A DNA stretch of 64,000 nt from RPRB01 sp035543115 (GTDB lineage: Bacteria; Myxococcota; Myxococcia; Myxococcales; Myxococcaceae): positions 1-64,000 of the forward strand of contig DATKKF010000021.1 in NCBI GenBank assembly GCA_035543115.1, given 5' to 3'. The notes under the pieces were generated by a model. It searched no databases. It had not been told where the DNA came from and was given only the letters and a program-made list of their open reading frames with translations. The translations under genes were made by a program, and so were the position numbers. Shown here in pieces: positions 47,176 through 55,492 of the stretch (the stretch's first letter is position 1; the number at the start of each line of letters is the position of its first letter).

Positions 47176-47898
47176 ATGACCTTCGAAGAGTTGTCCCACT
47201 ACCTGCGCCTGGGTGGCGCGACGCTGGCGATCATCCTCGCCGCGTCGGTGCTCGCCATCGGGGTGGCCGTGGAGCGGTGGATTGCGCTGTGGAACATCTC
47301 CGCGAACTCCCGGGCCCTCACCGATGCCGTGGGCCGGCACCTCCTCCGCGGGGACCTCTCGGCGGCGAAGAGCACCGTGGAGCGCTCGGACACGCTCCTG
47401 GCGGACGTCTACCGGATGGGCTTCGAGCGGCTCGAGCGCAGCCGGACGGTGACGCCCGGGGTGGAGGCGGCGGTCGAGCGCGAGCGGGCACAGCTGGGCC
47501 TGCGGATGAAGAAGAACCTCTGGATCCTCGGCACCATCGGGGCGACCACCCCGTTCGTGGGCCTCTTCGGCACGGTGGCCGGCATCATGCGGAGCTTCCG
47601 GGAGCTGGGCCTGGACGTGGAGGCCGGCGGGACGGGCGGCACGGCGGCGGTGATGACCGGCATCTCCGAGGCGCTGGTGGCGACGGCGGCCGGCATCCTG
47701 GTGGCAGTCGAGGCGGTCATCCTCTTCAACTACTTCCAGTCGCGCATCTCCCGGCTGAACGTGGAGATGCGGCTCCAGATCGAGGAGTTCATGGAGCTGC
47801 TCCGCGAGCGGCCCAGCGGGCCGGCGCATCCCGAGCCGGCGCAGCCGTCGCTGGCCCCCACCCCACTGCCCGCCGTCACCACGGCCGGCGCGAACTAG
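47176..47898 (+). CDS. MotA/TolQ/ExbB proton channel family protein
   Basis: The 240-residue inner-membrane protein has three membrane helices: ATLAIILAASVLAIGVAVER, then NLWILGTIGATTPFVGLFGT and ISEALVATAAGILVAVEAVI, with the conserved LFGTVAGIMRSF and EALVATAAG motifs. With ExbD or TolR it forms a proton-driven motor for TonB- or TolA-type proteins. A Pro-rich C-terminal tail of about 30 residues follows. The ATG follows GAGGGCGGA. The gene is 12 bases upstream of exbD. The TonB-like protein at 28501 is the only visible candidate partner in the window. Confidence 0.93.
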   Translation: MTFEELSHYLRLGGATLAIILAASVLAIGVAVERWIALWNISANSRALTDAVGRHLLRGDLSAAKSTVERSDTLLADVYRMGFERLERSRTVTPGVEAAVERERAQLGLRMKKNLWILGTIGATTPFVGLFGTVAGIMRSFRELGLDVEAGGTGGTAAVMTGISEALVATAAGILVAVEAVILFNYFQSRISRLNVEMRLQIEEFMELLRERPSGPAHPEPAQPSLAPTPLPAVTTAGAN

Positions 47899-47910
47899 GG
47901 GCTGAGGCGG

Positions 47911-48372
47911 ATGGCGATCGGTCGCGTTCCGGGCACGGCGGAGGACGAATCCGAGGAGGCCGTCTTCTCGGAGATCAACATCACCCCGCTCACCGACATC
48001 TTCCTGGTGCTGCTCATCATCTTCATGGTGACCAGCTCGGTCATCGTGAACCAGGGGGCGGGCGCGGCGAAGGCGGGGCTCAAGGTGAACCTCCCCAAGG
48101 GGAGCGCGGCGGACGTGATGCCCGCCTCGACCGACCTCTCGGTGGCGGTGCTGCAGGATGGCCGGATCGTTCTCTCGGGCAACGTGGTCAGCACCGACGA
48201 GCTGAAGAAGGCGCTCGACGAGGCCCGCAAGAAGAACCCCAACACGCTGGTGGTCATCCAGGCCGACGAGGGCGTCCCCCACGGCCGGGTGGTCGAGGTG
48301 ATGGAACTGGCCAAGGGCGCCGGCCTCGGTCAGCTCGCCATCGGGGTCCGCGAGGCGCCAGGGAACAAGTAG
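47911..48372 (+). CDS. ExbD/TolR family biopolymer transport protein
   Basis: The 153-residue protein has a short cytosolic start, one membrane helix ITPLTDIFLVLLIIFMVTSS with the essential membrane Asp, and a periplasmic domain (LSVAVLQDGRIVLSGNVVST, VVIQADEGVPHGRVVEVMEL). It pairs with the ExbB-like protein to convert the proton gradient into movement. Length and layout fit ExbD/TolR. The start ATG lies in a GGGGCTGAGGCGG context. The next locus is a decayed aldolase gene. Confidence 0.94.
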   Translation: MAIGRVPGTAEDESEEAVFSEINITPLTDIFLVLLIIFMVTSSVIVNQGAGAAKAGLKVNLPKGSAADVMPASTDLSVAVLQDGRIVLSGNVVSTDELKKALDEARKKNPNTLVVIQADEGVPHGRVVEVMELAKGAGLGQLAIGVREAPGNK

Positions 48373-48423
48373 TCGTGCAGTGGGAGGCCGTGGACTCCTC
48401 GCAGAGGACGGAGGGTTCGAGCC

Positions 48424-49109
48424 GTGGGCGAGACGAGTGCGACACGCGGTAGCCTCAACCGTCTGAGGGACGGGTGGGCGGCTGGCGGGGTCACGCTCGG
48501 CGCCATCGTGACCACCCGTCCATCCCGGCGGTGCAGACCATGGCCCAATCGGGTCTCGACTGGATCATCGTCGACATGGAGCACGGCGCGATCGACCTGG
48601 GAGCCGCACACGCGTTGATCGCCGCGACGAGCGGCACCCCGCTCGTTCCGCTGGTCCGGGTCCCTGCGGGTGCGGCGTGGCACGCGAAGGCGCCGCTGGA
48701 CTTCGGCGCGATGGGGATCTGTTTCCCGATGACGACCCGGCGTTCGGACGCCGAGGCAGCGGTCCGGGCCGTGCGCTATCCCCCGATTGGCGACGGGCTC
48801 TGGGGACCCTTCTACGCCCCACCGCGCTGGAACCTCTCGATGCGCGAGCACCTTGACCGCGCCGATCAGGCCGTTCTGGCCATCGGGACCATCGAGCACG
48901 TGGACGCGCTGACCCAGCGGTGCGGGACGCGATCCAGCGCTTCGAGACCGCCATCCTGCGAAGTCCGGTCGTGCTCGGGGGCCCGGCCACGAGCGTCGAC
49001 TAAGGCCACCGAGATGATCGCCCGGGGGTACCAGGCGTTGGTCATCGGCTTCGATTGGTCGCTGCTCCAGCGCGGGATCGCATCGATGATGGACGCGATT
49101 CGGCGCTGA
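48424..49109 (+). pseudogene. HpcH/HpaI aldolase pseudogene
   Basis: The frame starts with LNRLRDGWAAGGVTLGAIVT, changes near 48510 to HPSIPAVQTMAQSGLDWIIV and DMEHGAIDLGAAHALIAATS (the HpaI metal/active-site segment), continues to AVLAIGTIEHVDAL, then loses about 80 residues including the usual DALFVGPGDL core. After further frame changes it ends with IARGYQALVIGFDWSLLQRG. At least three shifts and one deletion are needed, so the gene is dead. The family cleaves 2-oxo-3-deoxy acids. It follows the exbD gene in the otherwise intact part of the window. Confidence 0.8.
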
Positions 49110-49135
49110 CTCCGGCGCGAGCGTCGAGGATCCCG

Positions 49136-50977
49136 CTAGACCGTGCCGAGCGCCGCGTCGGGGATGTCCAGTGGCGAGGCGTCCTCGGTCGCCAGCGAGC
49201 GCGCCGCCGCCTCGACCTGAGGCAGGACGCTCCGGGCGAACCACAGGGCCGACTGGATCTTCCCCGCGTAGAACGCCTTCTCTTGCTCGGAGAGGCTCCC
49301 GGCGGCGAGCGCCTTCTGCGCCACCGCGGCCGCATCCAGCAGCATCCAGCCCACCGCCTCCTGCGACATCATGGTCAGGAAGCGGTTCGCCGACAGGCCG
49401 ATGAGCCCGAGCCCACCGGACTGGCTCCAGCCGAGCAGGGTCATCGCGCTCGACATCAGGGCCTCCTGCCCCGCGGCGAGCAGCTCCACCGCCTTACCCA
49501 GCGTCGCGTCGCCCTTGTGCGCCTCGACGAAGGCCGCCACGTCCTGCAGGAACGCCTGGAAGTTCGCCCCGCCCGCCTGACCCATCTTCCGGCCCACCAG
49601 GTCCATCGCCTGGATGTGATTGGTGCCCTCGTAGATGCTGTAGATCTTCGCGTCCCGCGCGTACTGCTCCACCGGGTAATCCTTGAGGTACCCGGCGCCG
49701 CCGTACACCTGGATCGCCACGCCCGCGAGCCGGAACGCCTCGTCCGAGGCGAACGACTTCACCAGCGGGGTCAGGAGGTCCACCTGGCCCTTGTGGTAGC
49801 TGGCCTTCTCGTCGTCCTTGCCCGCCAGCGCCCGCACCTGGTCCCCGTGCCACGCCAGCTTGACGATCAGCGCGCGGATCCCCTCGGTGTGTGACTTGAG
49901 GTCGAGCAGCATCCGGCGCACGTCCGGGTGCTCGATGATTGGCACCCGTGGCACCGTGGGGTCCTTCCAGTGGGTGTAGTGCGGCCCCTGCTTCCGGTCG
50001 CGCGCGTAGTCCACCGCGTTCTGGTAGGCGGCCGCCGCCGTCGCCAGGCCCTGGATGCCCACCGCGATGCGCGCCCCGTTCATCATCCGGAACATCTGGG
50101 ACATCCCCAGGTTCTCCACCGTGCCGACCAGCTCGCCCTCGCAGCGGTCGTTCTCGCCGAAGTTGAGCACCGCCGTCGCCGAACCGTTGATGCCCATCTT
50201 GTGCTCGATGGAGCCGACGGTGACGTCGTTGCTCTCTCCCACCTTTTCGGCGGCGTCGATGCGCTTCTTCGGCACGATGAACAGCGACAGCCCCTTGGTG
50301 CCCGGGGGCGCGCCGTCCACCCGCGCCAGGACCAGATGGACGATGTTCTCGGTCAGGTCGTGGTCTCCGCCGGAGATGAAGACCTTGGTCCCCTTGATGC
50401 CGTACTTGCCGTTCCCGAGCCGCTTCGCGGTGGTCTTCGCCGAGCCCACGTCGCTGCCGGCATGCGGCTCGGTGAGGCACATCGTCCCGCCCCAGGTGCC
50501 GTCGAGCATCCTCTCGGCGTAGCGCTTGGTCTGTTCCGGCGTGCCGCACTCGACGATGGTCTCCGCCGCGCCGAAGGCCAGCCCGGGGTACATGTTGAAG
50601 GCGGGGTTGGCCCCGGAGAGCAGCTCCTCCACCAGCACCACCAGCGCCGACGGCGCGCCCTGCCCGCCGTGGTCCACGGCGACGCCCAGCGACTTGAAGC
50701 CGTTCTCGTAGAGCTGCTTCCAGGCCTCGCGGAAGCCCTTCGGCGTCCGGACCTGACCGTCCTCGATGCGGCAACCTTCCCGGTCACCGGCGGCGTTGAG
50801 GGGCCCGAGCACCTCGCGGGCGAAGCGGTACGCCGCATCGATCACCGCCTTCGCCTCGTCCTCGCCCCAGGCCTCGTAGGGGGCCCTTCCCAGCAGCTCC
50901 CCGAGCTTGAACTGCTCGAGCAGGACGAAGGAGAGCTCCCGGGTGTCCGCCTTGTACCAGTTCAGTCCAGCTGCCAT
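49136..50977 (-). CDS. Acyl-CoA dehydrogenase, long type with C-terminal extension
   Basis: The 613-residue FAD enzyme oxidises acyl-CoA thioesters in fatty acid breakdown. It has the flavin/substrate motifs GGTMCLTEPHAGSDVGS and GIKGTKVFISGGDHD, GSIEHKMGINGSATA, and the catalytic Glu region IYSIYEGTNHIQAMD, followed by a C-terminal helical domain (about 490-610) found in the FadE-like 'acetyl-CoA dehydrogenase C-terminal' subfamily. Many myxobacterial acyl-CoA dehydrogenases have this form. Downstream lies the aldolase pseudogene; upstream on the same strand are two MaoC-fold hydratases, suggesting a shared pathway. Confidence 0.94.
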   Translation of the reverse strand: MAAGLNWYKADTRELSFVLLEQFKLGELLGRAPYEAWGEDEAKAVIDAAYRFAREVLGPLNAAGDREGCRIEDGQVRTPKGFREAWKQLYENGFKSLGVAVDHGGQGAPSALVVLVEELLSGANPAFNMYPGLAFGAAETIVECGTPEQTKRYAERMLDGTWGGTMCLTEPHAGSDVGSAKTTAKRLGNGKYGIKGTKVFISGGDHDLTENIVHLVLARVDGAPPGTKGLSLFIVPKKRIDAAEKVGESNDVTVGSIEHKMGINGSATAVLNFGENDRCEGELVGTVENLGMSQMFRMMNGARIAVGIQGLATAAAAYQNAVDYARDRKQGPHYTHWKDPTVPRVPIIEHPDVRRMLLDLKSHTEGIRALIVKLAWHGDQVRALAGKDDEKASYHKGQVDLLTPLVKSFASDEAFRLAGVAIQVYGGAGYLKDYPVEQYARDAKIYSIYEGTNHIQAMDLVGRKMGQAGGANFQAFLQDVAAFVEAHKGDATLGKAVELLAAGQEALMSSAMTLLGWSQSGGLGLIGLSANRFLTMMSQEAVGWMLLDAAAVAQKALAAGSLSEQEKAFYAGKIQSALWFARSVLPQVEAAARSLATEDASPLDIPDAALGTV

Positions 50978-51089
50978 CGGTCGACTCCAGAATCAACGGG
51001 ACGTGGGGGAAGCATGTGTCCCGCTGATTCCCGAGTCAATCCGAAATGACGCCGCGCGTCGGCGGTGGCCTGCAGGGGGGGCGACAGCC

Positions 51090-51728
51090 CTACTTCTTGG
51101 CGGCCTTCTTCGCCTCGGGCGCCGTCCGGAGGGCGTGCGACTCCCGGGGGGTGGCCTTCTTGACCCCGGAGGCCGGCGCCGCCGCGGGCTCCTTGCGCGG
51201 CGCGGGCGGCGCAGGAGGAGCCGGAGGGAGGATGCTCTCGCGGGGCGCCGGGATGACCAGCGGCGGCTGCCCGGAGCGCTGGCGGTTCTCGTCCTCGAGC
51301 GAGTGGAAGAGCTGGATCTGCGCCCCACCCCGGAGCACGAGCTCGCCCTTCTGGTTCTCCGCCCAGAGGTCCAGCTCGGCGTAGTACCGGCCCTCGTCGC
51401 CCCAGCGCTCGGTCACCCGGCCCTTGCAGACCACGGTGTCGCCTGGCCAGACGATCTTCGAGAACTTCACCGAGTACCGGCGCAGCTGCGCACCGCGGGC
51501 CCAGTCGGACACCAGCTGCCCGAGGAAGCCCATGATCAACATGCCGGGGGCGTAGACGCTCGGCATGCCCAGGCTCCTGGCGTACGTCTCGTCGACGTGC
51601 ACCGGGTTGAAGTCGCCCGAGGCTCCGGCGTACCGCGCCAGCTGCACCCGGTCCACGGGGGTCTTGGAGAGCGCGGGGAGCTCCTCCCCCACCCGCACCG
51701 CCTCGAAGTAGAGCTTGCGTGAAGCCAT
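51090..51728 (-). CDS. MaoC-fold dehydratase with Lys/Pro-rich tail
   Basis: The 212-residue protein has a hotdog domain (about residues 5-145) with the hydratase motif YAGASGDFNPVHVDETYARS (Asp-His type dyad in DFNPVH) and PGMLIMGFLGQLVSDW. MaoC proteins hydrate enoyl-CoA or act in dehydration during fatty acid or polyhydroxyalkanoate metabolism. A Pro/Ala/Lys-rich tail of about 60 residues follows the domain, ending KKAAKK, which is unusual. The start at 51728 is six bases after the stop of the partner gene. Confidence 0.88.
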   Translation of the reverse strand: MASRKLYFEAVRVGEELPALSKTPVDRVQLARYAGASGDFNPVHVDETYARSLGMPSVYAPGMLIMGFLGQLVSDWARGAQLRRYSVKFSKIVWPGDTVVCKGRVTERWGDEGRYYAELDLWAENQKGELVLRGGAQIQLFHSLEDENRQRSGQPPLVIPAPRESILPPAPPAPPAPRKEPAAAPASGVKKATPRESHALRTAPEAKKAAKK

Positions 51729-51734
51729 CGCGGT

Positions 51735-52181
51735 TCAGCTCTCCTTGCTCGCGCGCACCACCAGCGTGCGCCGGGCCTTGAACACGAGGTTGCCTTCCTC
51801 GTCACGCCCCTCGTCCTCGATGACCGCGACGTCCATCTTCCCCGCCGGGCCGGTGCGCTCGAGCACCTCGGCCACCCGGGTGGAGACGTAGATCCGGTCG
51901 CCGGCGAAGATGGGTCGGTCGTACTCGAACGCCTGCTCGGCGTGCAGCAGGCTCTTGATGCCCACGCCGAGGAGCTCGCGCAGGTCGGCCGCGGAGTGAA
52001 AGCTGGCCGGGAAGGTGGGCGGGGCGACGATGGTCGGATACCCCGCGGCCCGGGCGTACTCTTCGTCGTAGTACATGGGGTTGAAGTCGCCGAGCGCCTC
52101 GGCGAACCGGCGGATCGCCCCCTTCTCGACCTCGTTCAGGGTCGGCGGAGACGAGCGGCCGATGGCGTTCTTGTCCAGCAT
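51735..52181 (-). CDS. MaoC N-terminal-type hydratase subunit
   Basis: The 148-residue protein is a FAS1_DH_region/MaoC_dehydrat_N hotdog: EKGAIRRFAEALGDFNPMYY, AAGYPTIVAPPTFPASF, and AEQAFEYDRPIFAGDRIYVS. In actinobacterial HadAB/HadBC type enzymes such a subunit pairs with a MaoC partner that carries the catalytic residues; here the next gene (51090) supplies the Asp-His dyad. A heterodimeric hydratase or 3-hydroxyacyl dehydratase is likely. The two genes are separated by six bases. Confidence 0.88.
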   Translation of the reverse strand: MLDKNAIGRSSPPTLNEVEKGAIRRFAEALGDFNPMYYDEEYARAAGYPTIVAPPTFPASFHSAADLRELLGVGIKSLLHAEQAFEYDRPIFAGDRIYVSTRVAEVLERTGPAGKMDVAVIEDEGRDEEGNLVFKARRTLVVRASKES

Positions 52182-52199
52182 GGCAGCTCCCTTGGCGGA

Positions 52200-53195
52200 T
52201 CAGCGTCCCGCCGGAAGATCGAGCACGGTGAGGAGCCCCGACTCGGCGGATGCGACGCGTGGGGCGGCGTGTACCACGAGCTGGGCGGTGGCGGAGTCCC
52301 CCGGGATGCCACCGGGGATGTCGACACGGAGCCGGGTGTTCGATTCAATGACGATCTGGTCCCCGGGGGGCTCCGCCCCCAGGGCGAGCATCAGCTCCAG
52401 CCGCACCCTCTCCTGCCCGTCCACCAGGCCGACGACGGTCTGATTCACTCCGGCCACCCGCCCCCGGGGCACGACGAAGGCGCCTCCGGGGATGTCCTCT
52501 TGGGCGATGACCGGGGCGACCTCCTCCTCGTACTCCTCGATGTCGAGCCCGAGGCCCAGCGCGCAGAGCGCCGCCGACTCGAGCAGGCCCACGTGGCCCA
52601 CCGCGCCCTCGGCCGCCAGCGCGTCGAACTCGTCCTCGGTCAGTCCGGCGCCGATCTTCCGCTGCAGCGCCTCGCGCCGTCCGCGCGCATCCACCACCCG
52701 CCGGGCGAGCACGTGGCGCACCGGCCCGAGCGTCTGACCGAGCGTGGCCGCGAGCCGGTCGAGGACGAAGCCCGGATTCACCCCCGTGCCGAGCACCGAG
52801 ACGCCCGCCCGCTGGGCGGCGCGCTCCAGCCGCTCTGCGAGCTCCGGATGCCGCACCCAGGGGAACGCGAGCTCCTCGCAGGTGGAGACCACCGGGTGGC
52901 CCTCCCTCACCGCGGCGAGCAGCTGCTCGGCGACGGCGGGCAGCGACGAGCCGGTCGCATGCAGTACCACCGGCCGGCGCCCACGGCCCGCCCCGCGCCG
53001 GAGCTCCGGCGCGACCTTGATCGGGGACGGGACCCCGAGCTCGTCCAGTCGCTTGCCCACGATGCTGCGATGCGTGTCCACGGCGGCGACAAGAGTCACC
53101 TCCTCCGACTGCAAGGAGGCGCGCGCGATCTCCCGCCCGATGGCCCCGAGCCCCATCACCACCACGGGCACCGGACCCGAGTTCGCGCTGGTCAT
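52200..53195 (-). CDS. DapB-like NAD(P)-dependent dehydrogenase (2,4-diaminopentanoate dehydrogenase type)
   Basis: The 331-residue protein begins with a Rossmann motif VVVMGLGAIGREIARA and has the DapB N-terminal pattern LVAAVDTHRSIVGKRLDELG, VVLHATGSSLP, and HPVVSTCEELAFPW, then GTGVNPGFVLDRLAATLG. It lacks the DapB C-terminal tetrahydrodipicolinate motif, so a lysine role is unlikely. The family includes 2,4-diaminopentanoate dehydrogenase and similar amine dehydrogenases; the substrate here is unknown. It lies 18 bases upstream of the hydratase pair, so it may belong to the same pathway. The ATG is at 53195. Confidence 0.85.
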   Translation of the reverse strand: MTSANSGPVPVVVMGLGAIGREIARASLQSEEVTLVAAVDTHRSIVGKRLDELGVPSPIKVAPELRRGAGRGRRPVVLHATGSSLPAVAEQLLAAVREGHPVVSTCEELAFPWVRHPELAERLERAAQRAGVSVLGTGVNPGFVLDRLAATLGQTLGPVRHVLARRVVDARGRREALQRKIGAGLTEDEFDALAAEGAVGHVGLLESAALCALGLGLDIEEYEEEVAPVIAQEDIPGGAFVVPRGRVAGVNQTVVGLVDGQERVRLELMLALGAEPPGDQIVIESNTRLRVDIPGGIPGDSATAQLVVHAAPRVASAESGLLTVLDLPAGR

Positions 53196-53242
53196 ACCGA
53201 CCGAATCTCCCGCCGTTTCGAGGGGTTGTGCTTTTACGCCGC

Positions 53243-55339
53243 TCAGCGGGTGAAGACAATCCAGTCCGCCAGGGGATCGCCCTCGACCATCCCGTCCAGC
53301 GATTCCATCCCCGAGACCACGGTTCCAATGATGGTGTAACGGCCATCCAGGTGGGGCTGTGGAGAGAGGGCCACGAAGAACTGGCTCCCGCCGGTGTCCT
53401 TCCCGGCCAGGGCCATCCCCATGGTGCCGCGGAGATAGCTGCGAGGAGAGACCTCGCAGGGCAAGGTGAAGCCGGGCCCACCCTCGCCGTCCCCGCGCGG
53501 GTCGCCGCCCTGGACCACGAAGTCGGGCACCGCGCGGTGGAAGGTCAGTCCGCGGAAGAAGCCCTCCCGGGCCAGGCGGCTGAGCTGGGCCACCGTGGCC
53601 GGGGCGGCATCGAGGTCCGGGGCGATGACCACCGGCCCGTTCGCGGTCTCGATTCTCCACAGCGTGCCCGGCGGAACGGGGGCCGCCGACGGAGCCTCGG
53701 CCTTCGCCGGAAGGGCCGGAGCCCGGACCGGCGTGCCCTCCAGCGCGCTGAGCGCCCGCGCTGCCTCGTGTCGGACGTGGGCCTGCGGCGAGGTGAGCCA
53801 CTGGCGGAGGACCTCCGCGCTCCCGGCGGGCTTGAGCTTCACCAGCGCGTCGGCGTAGCTCGTCACCACGTCCACCGAGGCCTTCCGCGCCAGCTCCACG
53901 ACGTCCGGGCCGGCGGTCCGATCTCCCAGGGCCGCGAGGGCCTCGGCGGCCGCGGCCCGGACGATGGGGTCTGGATCCGCGAGGAGCGAACGGAGCGCCG
54001 GCGATAGCTCGGGGGACCTGGAAGCGGCGGGGATCGCCGCTGCGGCGGCGCGGACCGACGGCGAGGGGTGACGGAGGAGCGGGAAGAGCTTCTGAAAGAC
54101 GAGGGCCTCGGAGAGACGCGGGCTCCCTGCGGCGGCCTCCAGCCCGAGCCGCAGCCTCCGCACCTCGGGCACCCGCCCATGCCCACAGCGCAGCGTCTCG
54201 TCGAGCCAGCCGCGCTGCCGATCCTCGGCCGCCGCGAGCCGGCAGTCGAGCCACCCCACCGTGGAGCGGATGGGCTCCGGCGCGGTGTCCGCCAGGGCGC
54301 GCAGCGCGGAGCGGAGCCGGGCGATGGTTCGCCGTCCCGACTCGGGGACCGGCGCCTGTCCCAGGGCCAGCAGGGGCGGGACGATCTGCCCGAGCGTCCC
54401 CGGACCGAGCGCCGGCACCCGGGACTCGAGCGCGCCGAGCGCATCGGAGGCGGCGCAGGGCCCGGGACGACAGCGACCGGCGAGCACCACCAGCCCCCGC
54501 ACAGCCTCCGCCGCCACCCGGCCATCCTCGTCGCGCAGGAGCGCCTGCAGAGCGGGGACGTCCTCCGAGAGCGGAACGTCGGCCAGACCCTTTGCCGCGA
54601 TGGCGCGGACCTCGGGAGCCTCGTCGTGCAGGGCACGCAGGAGCACCGGCCGGCTTGCCGCAGTCCGGAGCTGCGCGAGGGCGTAGACACCGCTCCACCG
54701 GTGCACGGCCAGGAGCGCCCGCGCCAGCCGCTCGAGCCCGGGGCGGGCGGACTCGGGGACGGACGCCTTCGCGCGGGCGGCAACGCCCAGGGCGGTGGCG
54801 GCGTGGACCGCCACCTCCGAGCGGGGATCGCTCCCGTCCGCTGGCTGCCCGGTGGGGACCGCGAGTCGCTGCGCCAGCCGCTCCAGCGCGGCGGGGGTCC
54901 TCACCCTGCCCAGGGCGTCGATCTCCAGCAACCGGGTGGCCGGGTCGGGCTCCCGCGCCTCGGCGTCGAGCAGCACCCCGGCGAGCAACGCGCGCGTCTC
55001 GTCAGGGACCGGCTCCCAGGCCAGCGCGAGCTCGCCGGCAGCGAAGGCCGCGCTGCCCCGGACCGCGGGCACCGGGTCCCCCAGCGCCGCGGCGACGGTG
55101 GGCGCCGTCTGAAGATCTTGCACCCGCGCGAGTGCCAGCAGCGCCCGGGCCCGAACCGTGGGGTCGGCGTGGAGTCGGGCGCGTGAGGTGAGCACCTCGC
55201 CGCGGGTGTCCCGGGCGAGCTCCAGCTCGGCGATTCGGGCTCGCTCGACCGCGGAGAAGTCGGTGGACGGCGGCCTCGCCGGCGCCGTGGCGCACCCCAC
55301 CACGAGCAAGACCAGCGCCCCCCGGCGACGGACCGACAT
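53243..55339 (-). CDS. HEAT-repeat lipoprotein with C-terminal cyclophilin domain
   Basis: The 698-residue protein has a lipoprotein signal (GALVLLVVGC), about a dozen HEAT-like repeats (residues 50-540; ADPTVRARALLALARV, HDEAPEVRAIAAKGLADVPL, ADPDPIVRAAAAEALAALGD) and a cyclophilin-type peptidyl-prolyl isomerase domain at the end (about 555-698). The active-site segments FHRAVPDFVVQGGDPRG, GSQFFVALSPQPHLDG and GMALAGKDTGG are intact, so it should be enzymatically active. It may help fold or hold outer-membrane proteins in the periplasm. The ATG at 55339 is chosen because it starts the signal peptide; the open frame beyond is not coding. Confidence 0.9.
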   Translation of the reverse strand: MSVRRRGALVLLVVGCATAPARPPSTDFSAVERARIAELELARDTRGEVLTSRARLHADPTVRARALLALARVQDLQTAPTVAAALGDPVPAVRGSAAFAAGELALAWEPVPDETRALLAGVLLDAEAREPDPATRLLEIDALGRVRTPAALERLAQRLAVPTGQPADGSDPRSEVAVHAATALGVAARAKASVPESARPGLERLARALLAVHRWSGVYALAQLRTAASRPVLLRALHDEAPEVRAIAAKGLADVPLSEDVPALQALLRDEDGRVAAEAVRGLVVLAGRCRPGPCAASDALGALESRVPALGPGTLGQIVPPLLALGQAPVPESGRRTIARLRSALRALADTAPEPIRSTVGWLDCRLAAAEDRQRGWLDETLRCGHGRVPEVRRLRLGLEAAAGSPRLSEALVFQKLFPLLRHPSPSVRAAAAAIPAASRSPELSPALRSLLADPDPIVRAAAAEALAALGDRTAGPDVVELARKASVDVVTSYADALVKLKPAGSAEVLRQWLTSPQAHVRHEAARALSALEGTPVRAPALPAKAEAPSAAPVPPGTLWRIETANGPVVIAPDLDAAPATVAQLSRLAREGFFRGLTFHRAVPDFVVQGGDPRGDGEGGPGFTLPCEVSPRSYLRGTMGMALAGKDTGGSQFFVALSPQPHLDGRYTIIGTVVSGMESLDGMVEGDPLADWIVFTR

Positions 55340-55492
55340 GGGACACCACGTTTGCACGCGTCGCGGCCCCTCGTCAGCCTCCTTCCGCCGGTCGCCCGGG
55401 CGGCAGCTGACGCACCGGGGTGTGCGCCAGAGATCACCACCGGCGCTAGACTCGAGGGACAGAAACCTTCCCGTGCCCGGGGAGGTGCATGC

